Below are positions 11,690 through 23,251 of a stretch of 64,000 nt of DNA, in pieces (position 1 is the first letter of the stretch; the number at the start of each line of letters is the position of its first letter). The position numbers and the translations under genes are program-made. A model generated the notes under the pieces. That model worked only from the letters and a program-made list of their open reading frames with translations. It made no database searches and had not been told where the DNA came from. Source of the stretch: Clitopilus passeckerianus (taxonomy: Eukaryota > Basidiomycota > Agaricomycetes > Agaricales > Entolomataceae); assembly GCA_944990035.1 (NCBI GenBank), contig CALYLX010000026.1, forward strand, positions 372,001 to 436,000. The letters run 5' to 3'.

Positions 11690-12935
11690 AGGCGACGCAG
11701 TCGAGGAGCAAGTGGCCCAAGGAGTCATAGAGAATGTCGGTGATGAGGAGGACGAGGGTTAGAGGGAAAGACCAAGGTCTTAGGTGCCTCGGTGGGGTGC
11801 AAATGCAGGGGGTGTCGAGGGTGGTTCTTCTGCCAGACCTATTTCTCCCTTGATCGCAGCCTCATCCTCTGCCTGATCTCTCCTTCGATCCATCTCTCTT
11901 CCATGAGCGTCCAACTCCTATCATCAATCCATCATACCACTTCCCCACGACGGGTTGTCTTCTTCGTCATCCAACTCTCTTCACGCCGAACAGAGGAAGT
12001 GCTGCTGAAGCCCGGACACTTCTTCAACGAATTTTGGCACGTGTGACGACAATGCAGAGGGGAATTGTTGGATAGGAACATCCCATAGCCGAGCGATATG
12101 AACTTTGGCCGCATGAGCATCCTCAGCGTACGAGGGTTGCCGAGGAACTGGGAGCAGGATAACTTGAAGGTATGCTAAATGTAGAGCTAGCTTCAGGGTG
12201 TTCGAAACCTTTACTAGAGCGTCTCAGGGTCATTCATTGAGAGAATATTCGACGAGGATGAACGAGAAGCTCAACGATTGGTGGGCGGAGGTGTGTAGGC
12301 TTCAAGGGTGACGAAGGTGCTGGATGGACGTGTAAGGATGTTCGTTAGGAGATGAAGCCAGCGATTGTATAGCGTGGTGTGGCAGGGACGTGGACGTGTC
12401 AGAGAAACGCGCGTAAGATATTTTCGGGAGGGATTCGGATGTCTCCCCGGGAAGCCTTAGGTGGGGTAACTCTCGAATTCCTGAGCCGTAACCGTACTCA
12501 TAGGGCATACGAAAGGTGTGAGCAAGTAGATGCCTCCTCGTTGTTAAGAGATCGGGGGGTCGTACATGGCTGGGAGTAGGGATAGGTGGGAGGTGCGTTG
12601 AAGATGGAGGAACTCCATGTTGGAGGAATAGAGCAAAGACAATGTATGGCAGAGGCCAATTATGGGATGCCGCGGGATAATACTAGATGGAGGGTGGGTC
12701 TAGTGGCATCGCCTTTCATTCCAGCTTTCCCAGCTCAGCGTTTTCCAATTTCTACCGCCCTTCCAGCACTCCCTCCATATTTCGGGCGACGTGTGATAAA
12801 GTCCCCTGTAGACGCCGCGAGTAGTGAATAGGACGTCGTCGCGTTTGAGATTTCGGATCACAGGAGGGGCACACTCGCGTCATCAGAGGAGATGGGCAGT
12901 AGATAGCGGCTTCTGTAGGGGTACAAGGAGTAGGA
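11690..12935. other. No gene recognised
   Basis: Pyrimidine-rich and purine-rich tracts and short frames below 85 codons. Some tracts resemble the middle of R1, but no boundary can be set. Confidence 0.4.
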
Positions 12936-12939
12936 GAAA

Positions 12940-13215
12940 GAAGCCAGAGCTCTGGAGGAAGCTGTAGAAGCCCAGTTGTCGAGCAAAAATGACGTAGTCA
13001 AGTCAAGGCAGCAAACTCTTCAATCTGTTCAGATAAAGTCAGAAATAAAGAGAACATAGCGTAGAGATAATGTACCTCGCTCCTTGAAGATGTTGGTGAT
13101 GCCCAGGACGAGCTGCGAGGCGGTGGAGACCATGTTGGTGGCAGAGAACGAAAGCCCACTGATCAAACGCTGATGTAAGCCTGGACCATTGATGTCCTCA
13201 ACGATGTTTCCGAAC
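12940..13215 (+). repeat. Dispersed repeat R1, 3' end only
   Basis: Contains GTTGTCGAGCAAAAATGACG, CAATCTG.TCAG, GTCAGAAATAAAG, GTACCTCGCTCCTTGAAG and CTGATGTAAGCC in the order seen at 9440-9760 and 49100-49360. Confidence 0.55.
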
Positions 13216-13953
13216 TTACACTATGCAACTTGAAACTGATGATTTTCAGCCACCAAATCTAATGAATTTTGTTAACAAAAGTGGTGAAATAGCGCCAAAT
13301 AAGTGATGAAGAGGAACTTTGTCTGGCTGAAATTCGGGAGCTTTCACAGTGAATTTTACGCGTTAAGTTGGCTGATTTGACTATCAGCTGGCTGAAAACC
13401 CGCCTTTTAGGCTATGGTTTTTTACGTTGAAAGACGAACAAATATTTTAAGATTCATACCCCTGGACTTTCAATCAGAAAGCCGATTTTCAGCCAATCTG
13501 AGGCTGGAATTTTTGATCACAGTATGGCGTAAATTTGAGCATATAAATTAACAGAGTTATGCCTATTCATACTCCTGAATATTCAGTCGTGCACAGGGAA
13601 CTTATAAATAGATATATTATGAGGCTAATTAGATAGCAAGTACATCGTGATACACTAATTAATAATCCATCTATCCTGGTAATTATTCGAGCAGCACAAT
13701 GACCGCTTAGTCTGCTGAAAATGATGGTGAGCTGGGCTCACCACCATGCGAGGGAGTCGCGAGAGTTGCGCAAGAGGGTATTGTGTAGATCATTGGGAAA
13801 TCTGGTCGGGGTCTAGTTATAATACATATTGGGAGTTCAGTAACTTCAGGCTTACCTAGTGGACGGTGTACTTCTGCTTCAATGGGTGCTCAGGCTCGAG
13901 CGCTCTTGAGTCGTATTTCGGTGTGCCAAATAGTCCAGGCAGTCCAGGCCTAC

Positions 13954-14022
13954 GAGCATCTACAGAGCGTCAAGCCTCTAACAATGGCCATTTGCTAGAG
14001 GCTTGACCCTCTGGAGATGCTC
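13954..14022. repeat. Hairpin-forming inverted repeat
   Basis: Arms at 13954-13980 and 13996-14022 are near-perfect reverse complements (GAGCATCT.CAGAG.GTCAAG, then CCTCTA) separated by 15 nt. It is probably the core of a foldback element; no coding sequence is involved. Confidence 0.75.
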
Positions 14023-14337
14023 TTACGGGCGTGGAGTCTGGACGTGTGTGGTTGAGGGTGTGAGGTTGACTTTCAGGGGAGCGCGCCGCCTGTGCCAGCG
14101 TTCGACGGGCTGTTTGCTCATGCTTGCTCATGCTGACGTAACTCGTCACGCCCCCTCGCGTAGGGACTTGGCGGATTTTATCAAGTTCGTGTCATTGAGA
14201 CGGTCGAGTAAGCAAGCCATGAGCGTGTCCAACTGCTGGATCATACACATAAAGGCTCAAGGCTGTAGTTTAAAGAATTATTTACCTTACCTATGAACTT
14301 TAGCTCCTGTTTATTTGAATCACCTAACTCAGCCATT

Positions 14338-14598
14338 TTTGGAGTATGAAATTCCGACGTCAAAACATTGTGATAATTTCGCTCTCCTCAGATGACAGGA
14401 AAGTCCCTACGTTTGATCGCGTTGAAAAATCAACCACTTGATTTCATCCGATAATGGTTCGAAAATGGTAAGCTGAAAATCTAACCAAAATCTTCGTACC
14501 CTTAATAGGATGATTCTTAATGGCTTAAAATCAGGCGTCATTTCAGCCACTCTTAATTCATCCCAAAATCGGACGAAAAACCTCTTTCATACTCCAAA
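14338..14598. mobile_element. MITE with 14-bp terminal inverted repeats
   Basis: TTTGGAGTATGAAA at 14338-14351 is exactly repeated in reverse complement at 14585-14598, bounding 261 bp of AT-rich, non-coding DNA. No clear target-site duplication is visible, so the superfamily is not assignable. It is non-autonomous; no transposase with matching ends is in the window. Confidence 0.7.
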
Positions 14599-14828
14599 GT
14601 AGATGAATTTCAGCACCCTTTGGGACTACAGTGTTACCGAGCTTGCTCTCCTCGTCCTCAATCGTTTTCCAACTCTACCAGGGCAGCCAGGGGTTTATTG
14701 TTATAGATACACTCCGAATAATCTAAGGTTATTTAGAGCTGTGAATGCTACGATCTCGAGGATCGCGAATATCGACTATATCTTTTGTGGCTTTGTTGTG
14801 GCTTCTAATATAGTTAAGCATCTGAATC

Positions 14829-15690
14829 AGCACGCCATGTTAGCCTAGTGGTAAACTTCAAATAATATGAGGTTTATGAATCAATGATAACCCGTTCCGA
14901 GTCGATCCGGAAATATGACTTCTTAGTCTGTAGAGAAACTTGCTTTTTTCATCCCTCCAGGATCCGATTCCTGTACTTACTTTCGTCATCCTTGATTGAT
15001 TTTCTAACTCAACGAGCGCAGCTGCGGGTTCAGCCTCTCGAGCTGTGTATTTTCTCAGATACCTCGGTGTCAAGAACTGAAAAAGTCGCATTGGTGGTAG
15101 GTTACGATTGGGATTCACAAGACGTCAGTATCTGCAACACGCCATAATAGCCTAATGGTAAACATACGGTAGTGTTTACCCAATGAATCTGAGGCAGCCC
15201 GTTCGACCCGGGCGTGTGGTCATACTGTGCCATAAACCACCTGTTTTTCGACCAGCTTTCAGATGCTCGTTTGACGCCAGGGCCCTGATCGGTCTTAGAC
15301 TCTCACATCTACGGATGTGTTGATACCAGCAGCGTCATACGACTTGTCGTGAAATATCCCAGAGGCCGAGGGTTCGAATCCCGATAGTGTTGTCTTACTA
15401 GAGTACAAATCTTTCGACCAGAACTGACGATAGACTCCAGTGGTCGTGTTTTCAACTTCAGAGGAGTTGAATAACAAATGTATGAATACGGTATTTTGTC
15501 CTACGCGTTCGTGAATCCTTACCGTTGACAAGGTTCGACCTGATGTACGTCAGATTTCTGAACCACCGAAATTAGTACCATCTAACCAATATATTCCCGC
15601 TTAGCTTCTGCCTCCCGACCCGCCGTAGCCTAGTGGTAAATGCGCTCGCGCATTCGATCTGAGGCCGCCTTTCAAATCAGCCATACGGGC
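14829..15690 (+). repeat. Cluster of four tRNA-derived SINE remnants
   Basis: Four plus-strand units: 14829-14915 with TTAGCCTAGTGGTAAAC; 15132-15225 with TAGCCTAATGGTAAAC and CCGTTCGACCCGG; 15290-15390 with a perfect B box GGTTCGAATCCC at 15371-15382; and 15620-15690 with TAGCCTAGTGGTAAATGCG. The A and B boxes fit RNA polymerase III promoters but no unit folds into a complete cloverleaf with paired acceptor ends. Confidence 0.65.
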
Positions 15691-15869
15691 TCTCACAAAA
15701 AGCAATAAGAATTTTTACCGAGCGTTACACTCCATATCCATATTTCCCTTGAGCCGTCTCACTTTCCAAGCGTTATGTGTACAATATCTGACCGACCCCA
15801 TATGGGATTCACCACATGCCCCATTTTGACCAGTTCTGGAGGAAACGAGAGATTGGCAACCCGCCTCTG

Positions 15870-16745
15870 TGAGCAATCCCATGCTTACTAAGCTGATTTA
15901 TTTGATGTCTTCCTTCGTTCTTCCACCACGATGGGCTGGAACTTCGCCTCGTTGTTCGTTCAATTCGACAGCGGCTCCTTTTAGGCTGTAGGTACGCCAC
16001 TTCTGTCGTATGTTACTTCTATTTCTTACGTATTCTGAATAGATTGACAAGTTTTCGACCTCAACTTGGCTATGTCATTTTGCATGACAAACTCGCTTCA
16101 TCTACTGGTCCCTCGCTCTGGATTCTGGATTCTTTCTCCAACTTGTTACACCTCCAAATGCCCTCAATATCTTGTACTAAGCTGTAGCTGACGGCTGCCA
16201 TTATCGTGGCGATACTCTAGCCTGGCTTACCTGGCAACACGCTTACAACCCTTCCATGGCGCATCACACCAGATTCGCCACTACTCCCTTGCTGACGAGC
16301 ATGCTCACACCCACGCACCCATCACCGTCGTTTCGGAAGCTGTGGGTATCTTTTCCCAACTTCCTACGCAACTACCTATGAACTTCTCTGCCGACCTGGT
16401 GAAGACACTCGCCCCTTCACACCTAATAGGTCATGACAGAATGAATAGGGAAGAATTCTGGGGAGGGAGGGAGGTTTTGGAGGCGTGGATCCCGTCCGTC
16501 GTCTACCTTGCACGAGTGAACCGACGAATGGAGGAATTTCATTTGGCGAGCCGGAGCAAAGGAGAGATGTCTATGGATCTACGGCAAGCAGCGAAAAGAA
16601 GCAGTCGACGATGTCAAGGACGTGCGCTGGATCCTCCACCTCAACCAGGTGTCACCATTACGCCCATCATCCCAATTACTGTCGGATGGGAGGAGCGAGG
16701 ACTGGCGTGAACGGGATACTCTGTGGGTCGATTGAAGGATGAGAA
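15870..16745 (-). repeat. Dispersed repeat R1, inverted copy
   Basis: Runs parallel to 34610-35300: GCTTACTAAGCTGATTTATT, TTCTTCCACCACGA, a GTACG-type donor, TCTGAATAGATTGACAAGTTT, then GCATGACAAACTCGCTTCAT and GACGAGCATGCTCA. In this orientation it reads like an exon-intron-exon structure with the peptide YVILHDKL. The long frame at 16342-16710 lies inside the repeat and is not called as a gene. Confidence 0.55.
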
Positions 16746-17006
16746 CACAGGTTAGTGTGTTTAGTCGTAGCGTTTTTGCAATCTTCTCATATCCGTCTCC
16801 TTTACTAGTTCCGATTTTGAAGGAAACTCGTATTTACAAACGTGGAAACTGAGGGAGTTGAGGCGGGCGTCAAAGCATCGACCCTTGTGGGCCGCTCCAG
16901 TCACCGCTTGCGAACGTATTCACATAATTATTGCATTGAATCCGTCGTGTGTTCTATTCATTGCGTCTACTCGCTGCTGTCCACTCTGAGCTCAGATCGC
17001 CTCCTC

Positions 17007-17458
17007 TCAGTTTCCAATCGGTACCCACGGATAGCCGCCGCAATTCGTATAACACTCAACCACTCTTTTCACTGCATTGCAATCGGCGTCCGTATTACAC
17101 GTAACATCCGGGAAGACGAGACACTTCCCGGAAAGGTAGAGGTTGCAGTACGACCAGCAGCGATTAGGTTCAAGGCCGCACTGGACTGACCACGTGGAGT
17201 TACGTGGACTAAAGGGGACGAATAATGGGATGAGAACGTTAACCTCAACGAGTTAGGATAAGATCACCTACACCAAGTCGTTTTCAGATGTAGTTTCAAC
17301 AGGGCTAGAGGACATCGGATATAAGAACGGTTGTAATGGGCAGGATGAAATAAAACCACGTACACTAATCCATTTTCAGAGGTGGATTCGATCGGGCTAG
17401 CATTAGAAAGAGGTACGACAATGGATGCAATCAAGGCGAAGGGTATGTAGATGCGCAT
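17007..17458 (-). CDS. Small secreted cysteine-rich protein, copy 1
   Basis: Three exons, 17458-17364, 17304-17272 and 17208-17007, encode 109 residues. The start at 17458 is chosen because it opens a clean signal peptide (MRIYIPFALIASIVVPLSNA); an in-frame ATG at 17491 would add 11 residues ahead of it. The mature part is short and ends in a cysteine-rich module with the pattern CxxxxNRCWxYC, then FPDVxCxxDxDC, then CxxxCGGYPW. The paralogue at 36774-37252 has the same three-exon, phase-2 layout and the same cysteine frame. Likely exported and disulphide-bonded; a role as an effector-like or extracellular protein is inference only. I do not recognise a named family. Confidence 0.75.
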
Positions 17459-18195
17459 GTTGAAGTTGCTAGAGGTGTATCCGGTTAGCATGGATTGAAC
17501 GAGCTTGGTAGTCTGAGACGAACCTAAGCTCGAAGTGAAGCTCGAAGTTGAGATGAGTTGTACAAAAAGTTGAGGGCTTTATGGCTAATTTATACTTGCT
17601 TGAGTGCACAAACCCGGGGCCATTCATCCGAGGTAGCTAACTGTCTTGGCGTAGTTGGCTGAGCCCGGGTAGAATACGTATATTTAGAACCATGAGTTAT
17701 TGAGACGTTGAATAGGATGCAGTTACTCTGTAAGATAAAATTCCAGGCTGTCAGTGAAGTATCTCAAGCCCCAAATCATCTCATCTGCGCGTTCTTTTGA
17801 CCAGAGATTAGAGTCGGTATATATTCTGAGTTCTTGTAATCCAGAACGTGAATTGTTTATTATCGAACTCACATTATTCCCGAGGTTAACTAGTCTTTCC
17901 GATGTTCGATTTCAACATCTCAAGAAGTCTTGGGTTGTCTTAGATATCCCAATACTACGGTGAAGTGAAGACCAAGGGCGGGCTCTCCATCCCGCTTCAT
18001 GATACACCGAACAAACCGGCCAATACTTGACACCCTTGACAGGATTCCCAGTGAACGTGAGTTAACGTAGTACCTTGCACCGACGGATCGCCTAAGGGAC
18101 CTTCTGATCTTTAATATCAAGATGCGCCTGTTGGTGGATCAGAGTTCGAAGTCGGTCAGGCATGCAACAACGGAGGCTCAACCAGGTGACTAGAC
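17240..18195 (+). repeat. Segmental duplicate of 420-935
   Basis: Intact partner of the duplication at the left end of the window. It carries the 5' part of the cysteine-rich gene and its upstream region as far as CCAGGTGACTAGACC. A TATAAA-like element lies upstream of the gene at about 17590 (minus strand). Confidence 0.65.
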
Positions 18196-19262
18196 CCCAA
18201 GAAAGACGAATAGGATGAGGAGCAGCCAAAATAACCAGCTAGAATATCATAGCATTTGTTAGCCTCCGGTTAGACGAGCAAATGGGAGACGGTCCGACGC
18301 CCGTGGTTTCTATAAGGCAATCATCCAAGAAACCTAGCCGGATGGAACGTGGCAAGTCTAATGCAAAGCAGAGTACTGAGAAATCCGGCGTGGAAACTAC
18401 AGTACATATATGGTTCGGATCTGTCGTGCTTCGGGCAGAGGAGCGACCACGACATAACCCTCGCCGCCCTTGTCCAGGCGTCAAATGACCTGCTCCCCGC
18501 CTCAGTTTACGCTTCATCGCCGTTACCGTCCTCCCGTCTTCTGAGTTGGGACTACTCCATCCGTTTAACTCGCTGAAGAATCGAAGTCAATTGCCGTTAT
18601 ATCTTCGCTTTTGCCTCTTCCATCATCTCCCCTCATCTCCAACGCTCTCTTCTCATACGCTTGGAGCTCACCTCCCGACCCTTGATTTTGCTTCACTTGA
18701 GAACAGCGGCCTGTTTAGTGACCGCTAGACCCAACGCTCCCTCGTCGGTGTTCTCGCCTCACAGCGCCATCCTGCCGCTTTACCAGTCGCTGAAGTATTA
18801 ACTCCATGTTTTCGAGTTTCTCCCTGCCACCTGATTCCTCGAAACAACCTTGACTGAACCCAAATTGCCCGAAGAATCTTCCCGACGGTGGGAGGAAATA
18901 TCCAAACCTGGTCTAAGGATGGCTCACCTTGCGGAAGGTCCTCAGGCTACTATTGTTAGCGGGAGGTCGAACGTGCTCGAGATCGCTCTGACCCTTAGTA
19001 TAAGGAGGTAGCCTATACGGCAGAGTTATACTATCTGGATATCCTCTAGGACTGTGCGTAATCTATGTATAGTTTACGGGTGTACATGGCGAATCCCAAA
19101 ACACTCTGATTACCGAGTACTCCCATAACGCCCAAGGAACTGAAGCCAGAGATTCCGTAAACATCTGGGGTTGCGAACGGGCTGTCAATGTAATGCCGCA
19201 CGAATAGACATTGGTACAGCCATTAACTAAATGTGGTGACGAAAAACAGTCAACGAATCATT
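18196..19262. other. No gene recognised; short dispersed repeat at 18955-19020
   Basis: Short frames only. TTAGCGGGAGGTCGA with a following GAGAT.GC tract at 18955-19020 recurs at about 39710-39790, marking a diverged dispersed repeat. Confidence 0.4.
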
Positions 19263-19267
19263 GACGA

Positions 19268-19765
19268 ATGCGCCATGTTCGGGATTCGAACCCTCGGTGC
19301 TCACCCTCAAGGGTATTTGACAAGTCATTTTACCCCACAAGCCATGGCGCTATGTCAACCGACCTTCCGTCGATGTTATAAATCACTATTCCCGTTCTCT
19401 CCAGGGATGAAAAATGAAAGAGATCGCAGTGAGTCGTGGAAAGGCAGGCCGTCGAACCTCCCAACAACGAGCGGCCTGATAAATCATCTAATGTGCCTCA
19501 GGAAAAAGTGTGAATCATGGTCTAAGCGATGCGTTACCATCCAGGTTCGAACACGCAGCCTCATGTATGCCAGCGTAGTTGCATTAACCCTCAAGTTATG
19601 GTGTTGTCTGAGGGCTTGGGTGGGAGGATATGTGTCAGAAACGAGTGTAAAAGAATTTGATGATACAATTAGTGCTAATAGCCTGACTCGAACAGGCGAC
19701 CTTGGATCTTTCTGGAATCGGGATCCTGTCGATGAGGTCCAGGCCACCAATAGATTAGCAATGCT
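19268..19765 (-). repeat. tRNA-derived SINE remnants (minus strand)
   Basis: Minus-strand units: 19268-19350 with GGTTCGAATCCC and an A-box-like TGGCTTGTGGGGTAA; 19541-19610 with GTGTTCGAACCT; and 19680-19765 with CGCCTGTTCGAGTCAGGC. The last matches the B-box end of units near 58270 and 63890. An open frame of 191 codons on the plus strand across this block is treated as chance. Confidence 0.6.
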
Positions 19766-20046
19766 CTGCGGTGGCCCAGAGGAAAGCGTAATAAAGATAC
19801 GATGCTAAGACGGCGGCGGGATGGAGAGGGGAGGGATTCTCGCTGTGAGAAATCCTAGTTATCCTCGATTGAGGTGCCTAACCGGCTAGTAGAACGCAAC
19901 CACAAAAACAACCTCTAGGTAGCTTACAAGTGCATTTTCCTAATTCGAATAGGTAGGCTAACAGCAAACGTGGTCGGGTATTTACCAATAGGCTATGGCA
20001 CTTTGGGAAGTAATGTGAAGCAAAAGCATACATCTAAAGCAAATGC

Positions 20047-20120
20047 AGCCAATATGGGGATTCGAACCCTCGGCCTTTTGGGTAATGAGCAAGTCGCATT
20101 ACCAACAAGCCATGGAGCTG
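20047..20120 (-). repeat. tRNA-derived SINE remnant
   Basis: Reads on the minus strand as CCATGGCTTGTTGGTAATGC (A-box region) followed by GAGGGTTCGAATCCCC (B box). Close to the unit at 19268-19350, so both belong to one subfamily. Confidence 0.65.
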
Positions 20121-22530
20121 TTGTAATGGACCAACCATAAATGTGTACTCAGAATAGGAAGGGTATGCGGGAAGATAATATCAACCAGCAGGGGGTATAT
20201 CATCAACCCAATGACGCGTTTACCACTACAAGACATGCGGCTACGCCGTCACCTCTGTAATACATTCACAATTTTCTCAGGTATTCGATTTTCGAGTTAC
20301 AATAGTAGGTCCCTGTATACTACATTAGATACTTCGGACGTATCTTCGTTATCATATGATATGCCTGGGCGGTCAGGGAGCAATGTACGGGAGTTTTCTC
20401 GATGACGTACTCTGGACAATGCTGTATATAATTGACCATGGGAGAAAACTGCAGTGCGAAGATCAATAACGGTGCGGTCTAATGTCAAACCAACGCAACC
20501 GTGATAAGTTGTTGCATAGGCAAGTCGGAGTGGAAACTGAATACGTATTACCGTCCAACTGGTCCACTGTGGAGTGAATTCAAATCTGATGCGGGGAATG
20601 GCGACAGACTCTCCCAGTTGGCTCGTGTTATTGTTGATAATCCGAATGCAAACAACCCGGCGGCTGAGGCTTTCAATAATGACACGGGCATTCTTGACCA
20701 AACCCTTTCGGACATTCATGTTGCGCATAATGACGCAGATAGCCCCTACTTTGAGTGTTAACCGATGAGGAGGAACTCCATTGGAAGTGAGTTGGGAGAG
20801 CATTTCGGCTGAAACTTCGTCAGCACCGGTGGGCTCAAGAAGCGTAGACTCTTTTTCCTTGATGGAATTTGTTGATAGGTACGTCACTAAATAGATGTTA
20901 GCCACCATTCTCTCGTAGCATCAGCAATAATTGTAGTTCATCTTACTTTTATTCCCTGGCAATTTCTTCAGGATCTTTTCATTGAATTCGTCGACATAGC
21001 GGTTCTTCGGGGTGAGTAAGGCTCGAGAGAGGCAGAGCGGAGGATCATTGAGGATTTCGGGGGGGAACAGAAAGGCGATTGCATCATTAATAGATGTCAA
21101 GCGACCAAGGATACTCAAGTCTGCTTGTGTATGATGGTAGTCTTCCCCGATGGCGTCAACTAAATTTGTATATTCAGGATCGGCCGCAGAACGATGGGGG
21201 TGGTGAAGTGATGAGGTAGCGAATGACGGCCAGAGATGGGATGATTTAATTGATGCAAGTAATGCTGGTGTTGGTCCTTGGCCTCGGACAACAGGTGCTA
21301 CCTGTCGGAAATCACCCAAACCGATGAACGGAATCCCTCCGAATGGTTTTGACGACCCAGTGATAGCCTGGCAGATCTCGTCTGTACACTCAACAGCAGA
21401 TTTATTAGCACTGGCCAATTCTTCCCACAGAATCATGCTGGCGGCATTGATAAGGTCTGCTCGATAGGTGTGGGGCTTGATTAGCGATACAATGTTTGCA
21501 TTCTCCTGTTCTATTGGGTTAAAGGCTTGACATTACTCAATCAGAAAATCTTCCCAACCTCGTTAACTGGTATCCTGAATAGGTTGTGCGCAGTTCTGCC
21601 GCGTTCGTGTAATGATGCTGCCAGGGCACTTGTTCCAACGGCTAACACAATCTTGCTTTCGCTTCGTAATTTGCAGCAGAGAGCATCCGCAAGAAAAGTT
21701 TTGCCACGGCCAGGTCTACCTTCAATGAAAAAGGCATTGGAGGTGGTTCGAGAGGCTGTTTTTGCTTGGTTATAGAGCGCGTAGTAGAGTTCTTGTTGCT
21801 CTGTGTTCATGGATGAAATCATATTTTCAGCACGTTCCAGAAGTTCGGGTCGTCGGCCGTCAAAGGCTTCTTTCTCGGTGAGCACTTCAGGTGACCGTTC
21901 ACTTGGTTCTGGAAGTCCAAAATCAGTTAGCACGCGACCGCTGTCCTCGATAGCGTGTTCAATATCAATGAGTGCTCGATCATCAGCACACTCTTGAGAG
22001 GATGATCGAGCAAGGTAATCAAGGGACAAATGTTCATGAAATTGTTCCCAGAGCGGATGGGCGGCATAGCCTTCGAGGATGATGCGTGAAAAGAGGAAAC
22101 GGAGTTGCGAAGGAGGCATGCACATGGTAACAGCCTCCTCGAGAGCAAAACGCCCTTCATCCATCGTAGAGAACAAACCAAGTTGGACTGCAGCATCCTG
22201 GAAGGATGGATAGACTTGACCGTCAATGGTTCGTATTTCTTTGAAGGATCTGGTTGGTCGATCCATGAGAAGACATCGAAGATAGAAGAGTTCTCCGGCT
22301 GAGGGGTTGACGTAGTCTATTCGACCAACAACTGGCCTGTTGCTACGGCGAAGTCTGATTTTCTGTCGTGAGGCACCTGATATTGGTTCTTCAAGGTATT
22401 CGTCATTGGCGAGGTGATCGCGGCCATGGTAGGGGTATACGCAGACTTTCTGGTAATACTCCAAAAATAACATGTCATTGAAGATGGGGTCGTGTGGACG
22501 GTGGAAATAACGAATGAGTTTGGAAGCAGA

Positions 22531-22535
22531 TGAGC
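22531..22535. repeat. Target-site duplication, left copy
   Basis: TGAGC immediately before the 5' LTR, identical to 29783-29787. Five base pairs is the usual length for Ty3/gypsy integration. Confidence 0.95.
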
Positions 22536-22708
22536 TGTTATGATTTTGCTTACATGTTTCTCCTTACATACCCCGGCCCGCTTACCTATGCACGATTACT
22601 CACATATGCTGCGCATCACTGCGCATTTTTCATCTTTTTCCATGCTTACTCCGCATCTCTCACGATCGTGAGAGACTTATACCTTATCTGACTCTTTCTG
22701 ACTCGCAT

Positions 22709-22756
22709 TGAGTCATACTGACTCATGTACTTACTCATCATGCTGCGCATGACTCA
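22709..22756 (+). promoter_or_regulatory. Cluster of Gcn4/AP-1-type sites in the LTR
   Basis: Three perfect TGASTCA sites, TGAGTCA at 22709-22715 and TGACTCA at 22719-22725 and 22750-22756, with near matches TGACTCT and TGACTCG just before. They lie 50-130 bp ahead of the TATA box, where an upstream activating sequence would be. Binding by a fungal bZIP factor is inference from the motif. Confidence 0.55.
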
Positions 22757-22807
22757 TTACTTACTCAGCATGCTGCGCATGTGCTATATTTAGAACTACT
22801 AGATAGG

Positions 22808-22841
22808 TATATAAACCTGTACCATTTGGTCGAGGCTCCTC
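22808..22841 (+). promoter_or_regulatory. LTR TATA box and inferred transcription start
   Basis: TATATAAA at 22808-22815. A start at 22841, 33 bp downstream, is inferred because the self-priming match to the primer-binding site begins exactly there. This would make 22841 the U3/R boundary. Confidence 0.7.
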
Positions 22842-23022
22842 AGCTTGACCTAGGCAATCTACCTAACTGCTTAGTTCTCTACTTTGCCTTTAAGTCCCTT
22901 GCTTCGTCAATCTCACCAGGTCGTCAGTACAGCCGCAGCTGCTGACAAATCTCTGTCTTTGTTTATCAAAGACATCGAGCGTAAACAGTATTACCTAAGT
23001 TGTTAGGCTCTGCCTTAACAAA

Positions 23023-23033
23023 AGGTCAAGCTG
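23023..23033 (+). promoter_or_regulatory. Primer-binding site for self-priming
   Basis: AGGTCAAGCTG, two bases after the LTR end, is the exact reverse complement of CAGCTTGACCT at 22841-22851. In Tf1/sushi elements the 5' end of the mRNA itself folds back on the primer-binding site and is cleaved to give the primer. The match is 11 nt, the length known for Tf1, and no match to a tRNA 3' end was apparent. Confidence 0.8.
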
Positions 23034-23251
23034 TTCAGAAGGCCCGCTCATTGTTAGCGCAGGCCCACCCCACGACAACACAGCAGAAGCACGCAACAGG
23101 CCGATTGCCGTTGCGGCTACCACTCAGTCACCACGGTCGTACACAGGGCAGACCACCCGCCACGAAATACCACTCTAGTAGAAGGAACCAACAACGTCTA
23201 CAAGTTCACCAACGGAAGCTACTGCGGTTTTAATCACAACAATAACCGCTG

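Larger units (their letters stand above)
22536..23020 (+). repeat. 5' LTR
   Basis: 485 bp, starting TGTTATGATT and ending TGCCTTAACA, so it has the usual TG...CA ends. Contains a palindrome TCTCACGATCGTGAGA (22658-22673 region), repeats of TGCTGCGCATG, a TATA box and the self-priming sequence. Confidence 0.97.

Noticed and set aside
15132..15225. Functional tRNA gene
   Set aside because: A and B boxes are present but the acceptor and anticodon stems do not pair into a full cloverleaf.
19233..19808. Plus-strand open frame of 191 codons
   Set aside because: It runs antisense across two or three SINE remnants and has no domain or splice support.
22700..22790. Short regular repeats resembling a CRISPR-like array
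   Set aside because: They are part of the LTR and recur identically in the 3' LTR; spacers are not unique, and the host is a fungus.
23000..23233. Separate small gene before gag
   Set aside because: Begins inside the 5' LTR, overlaps the primer-binding site and has no motif; leader sequence is the simpler reading.
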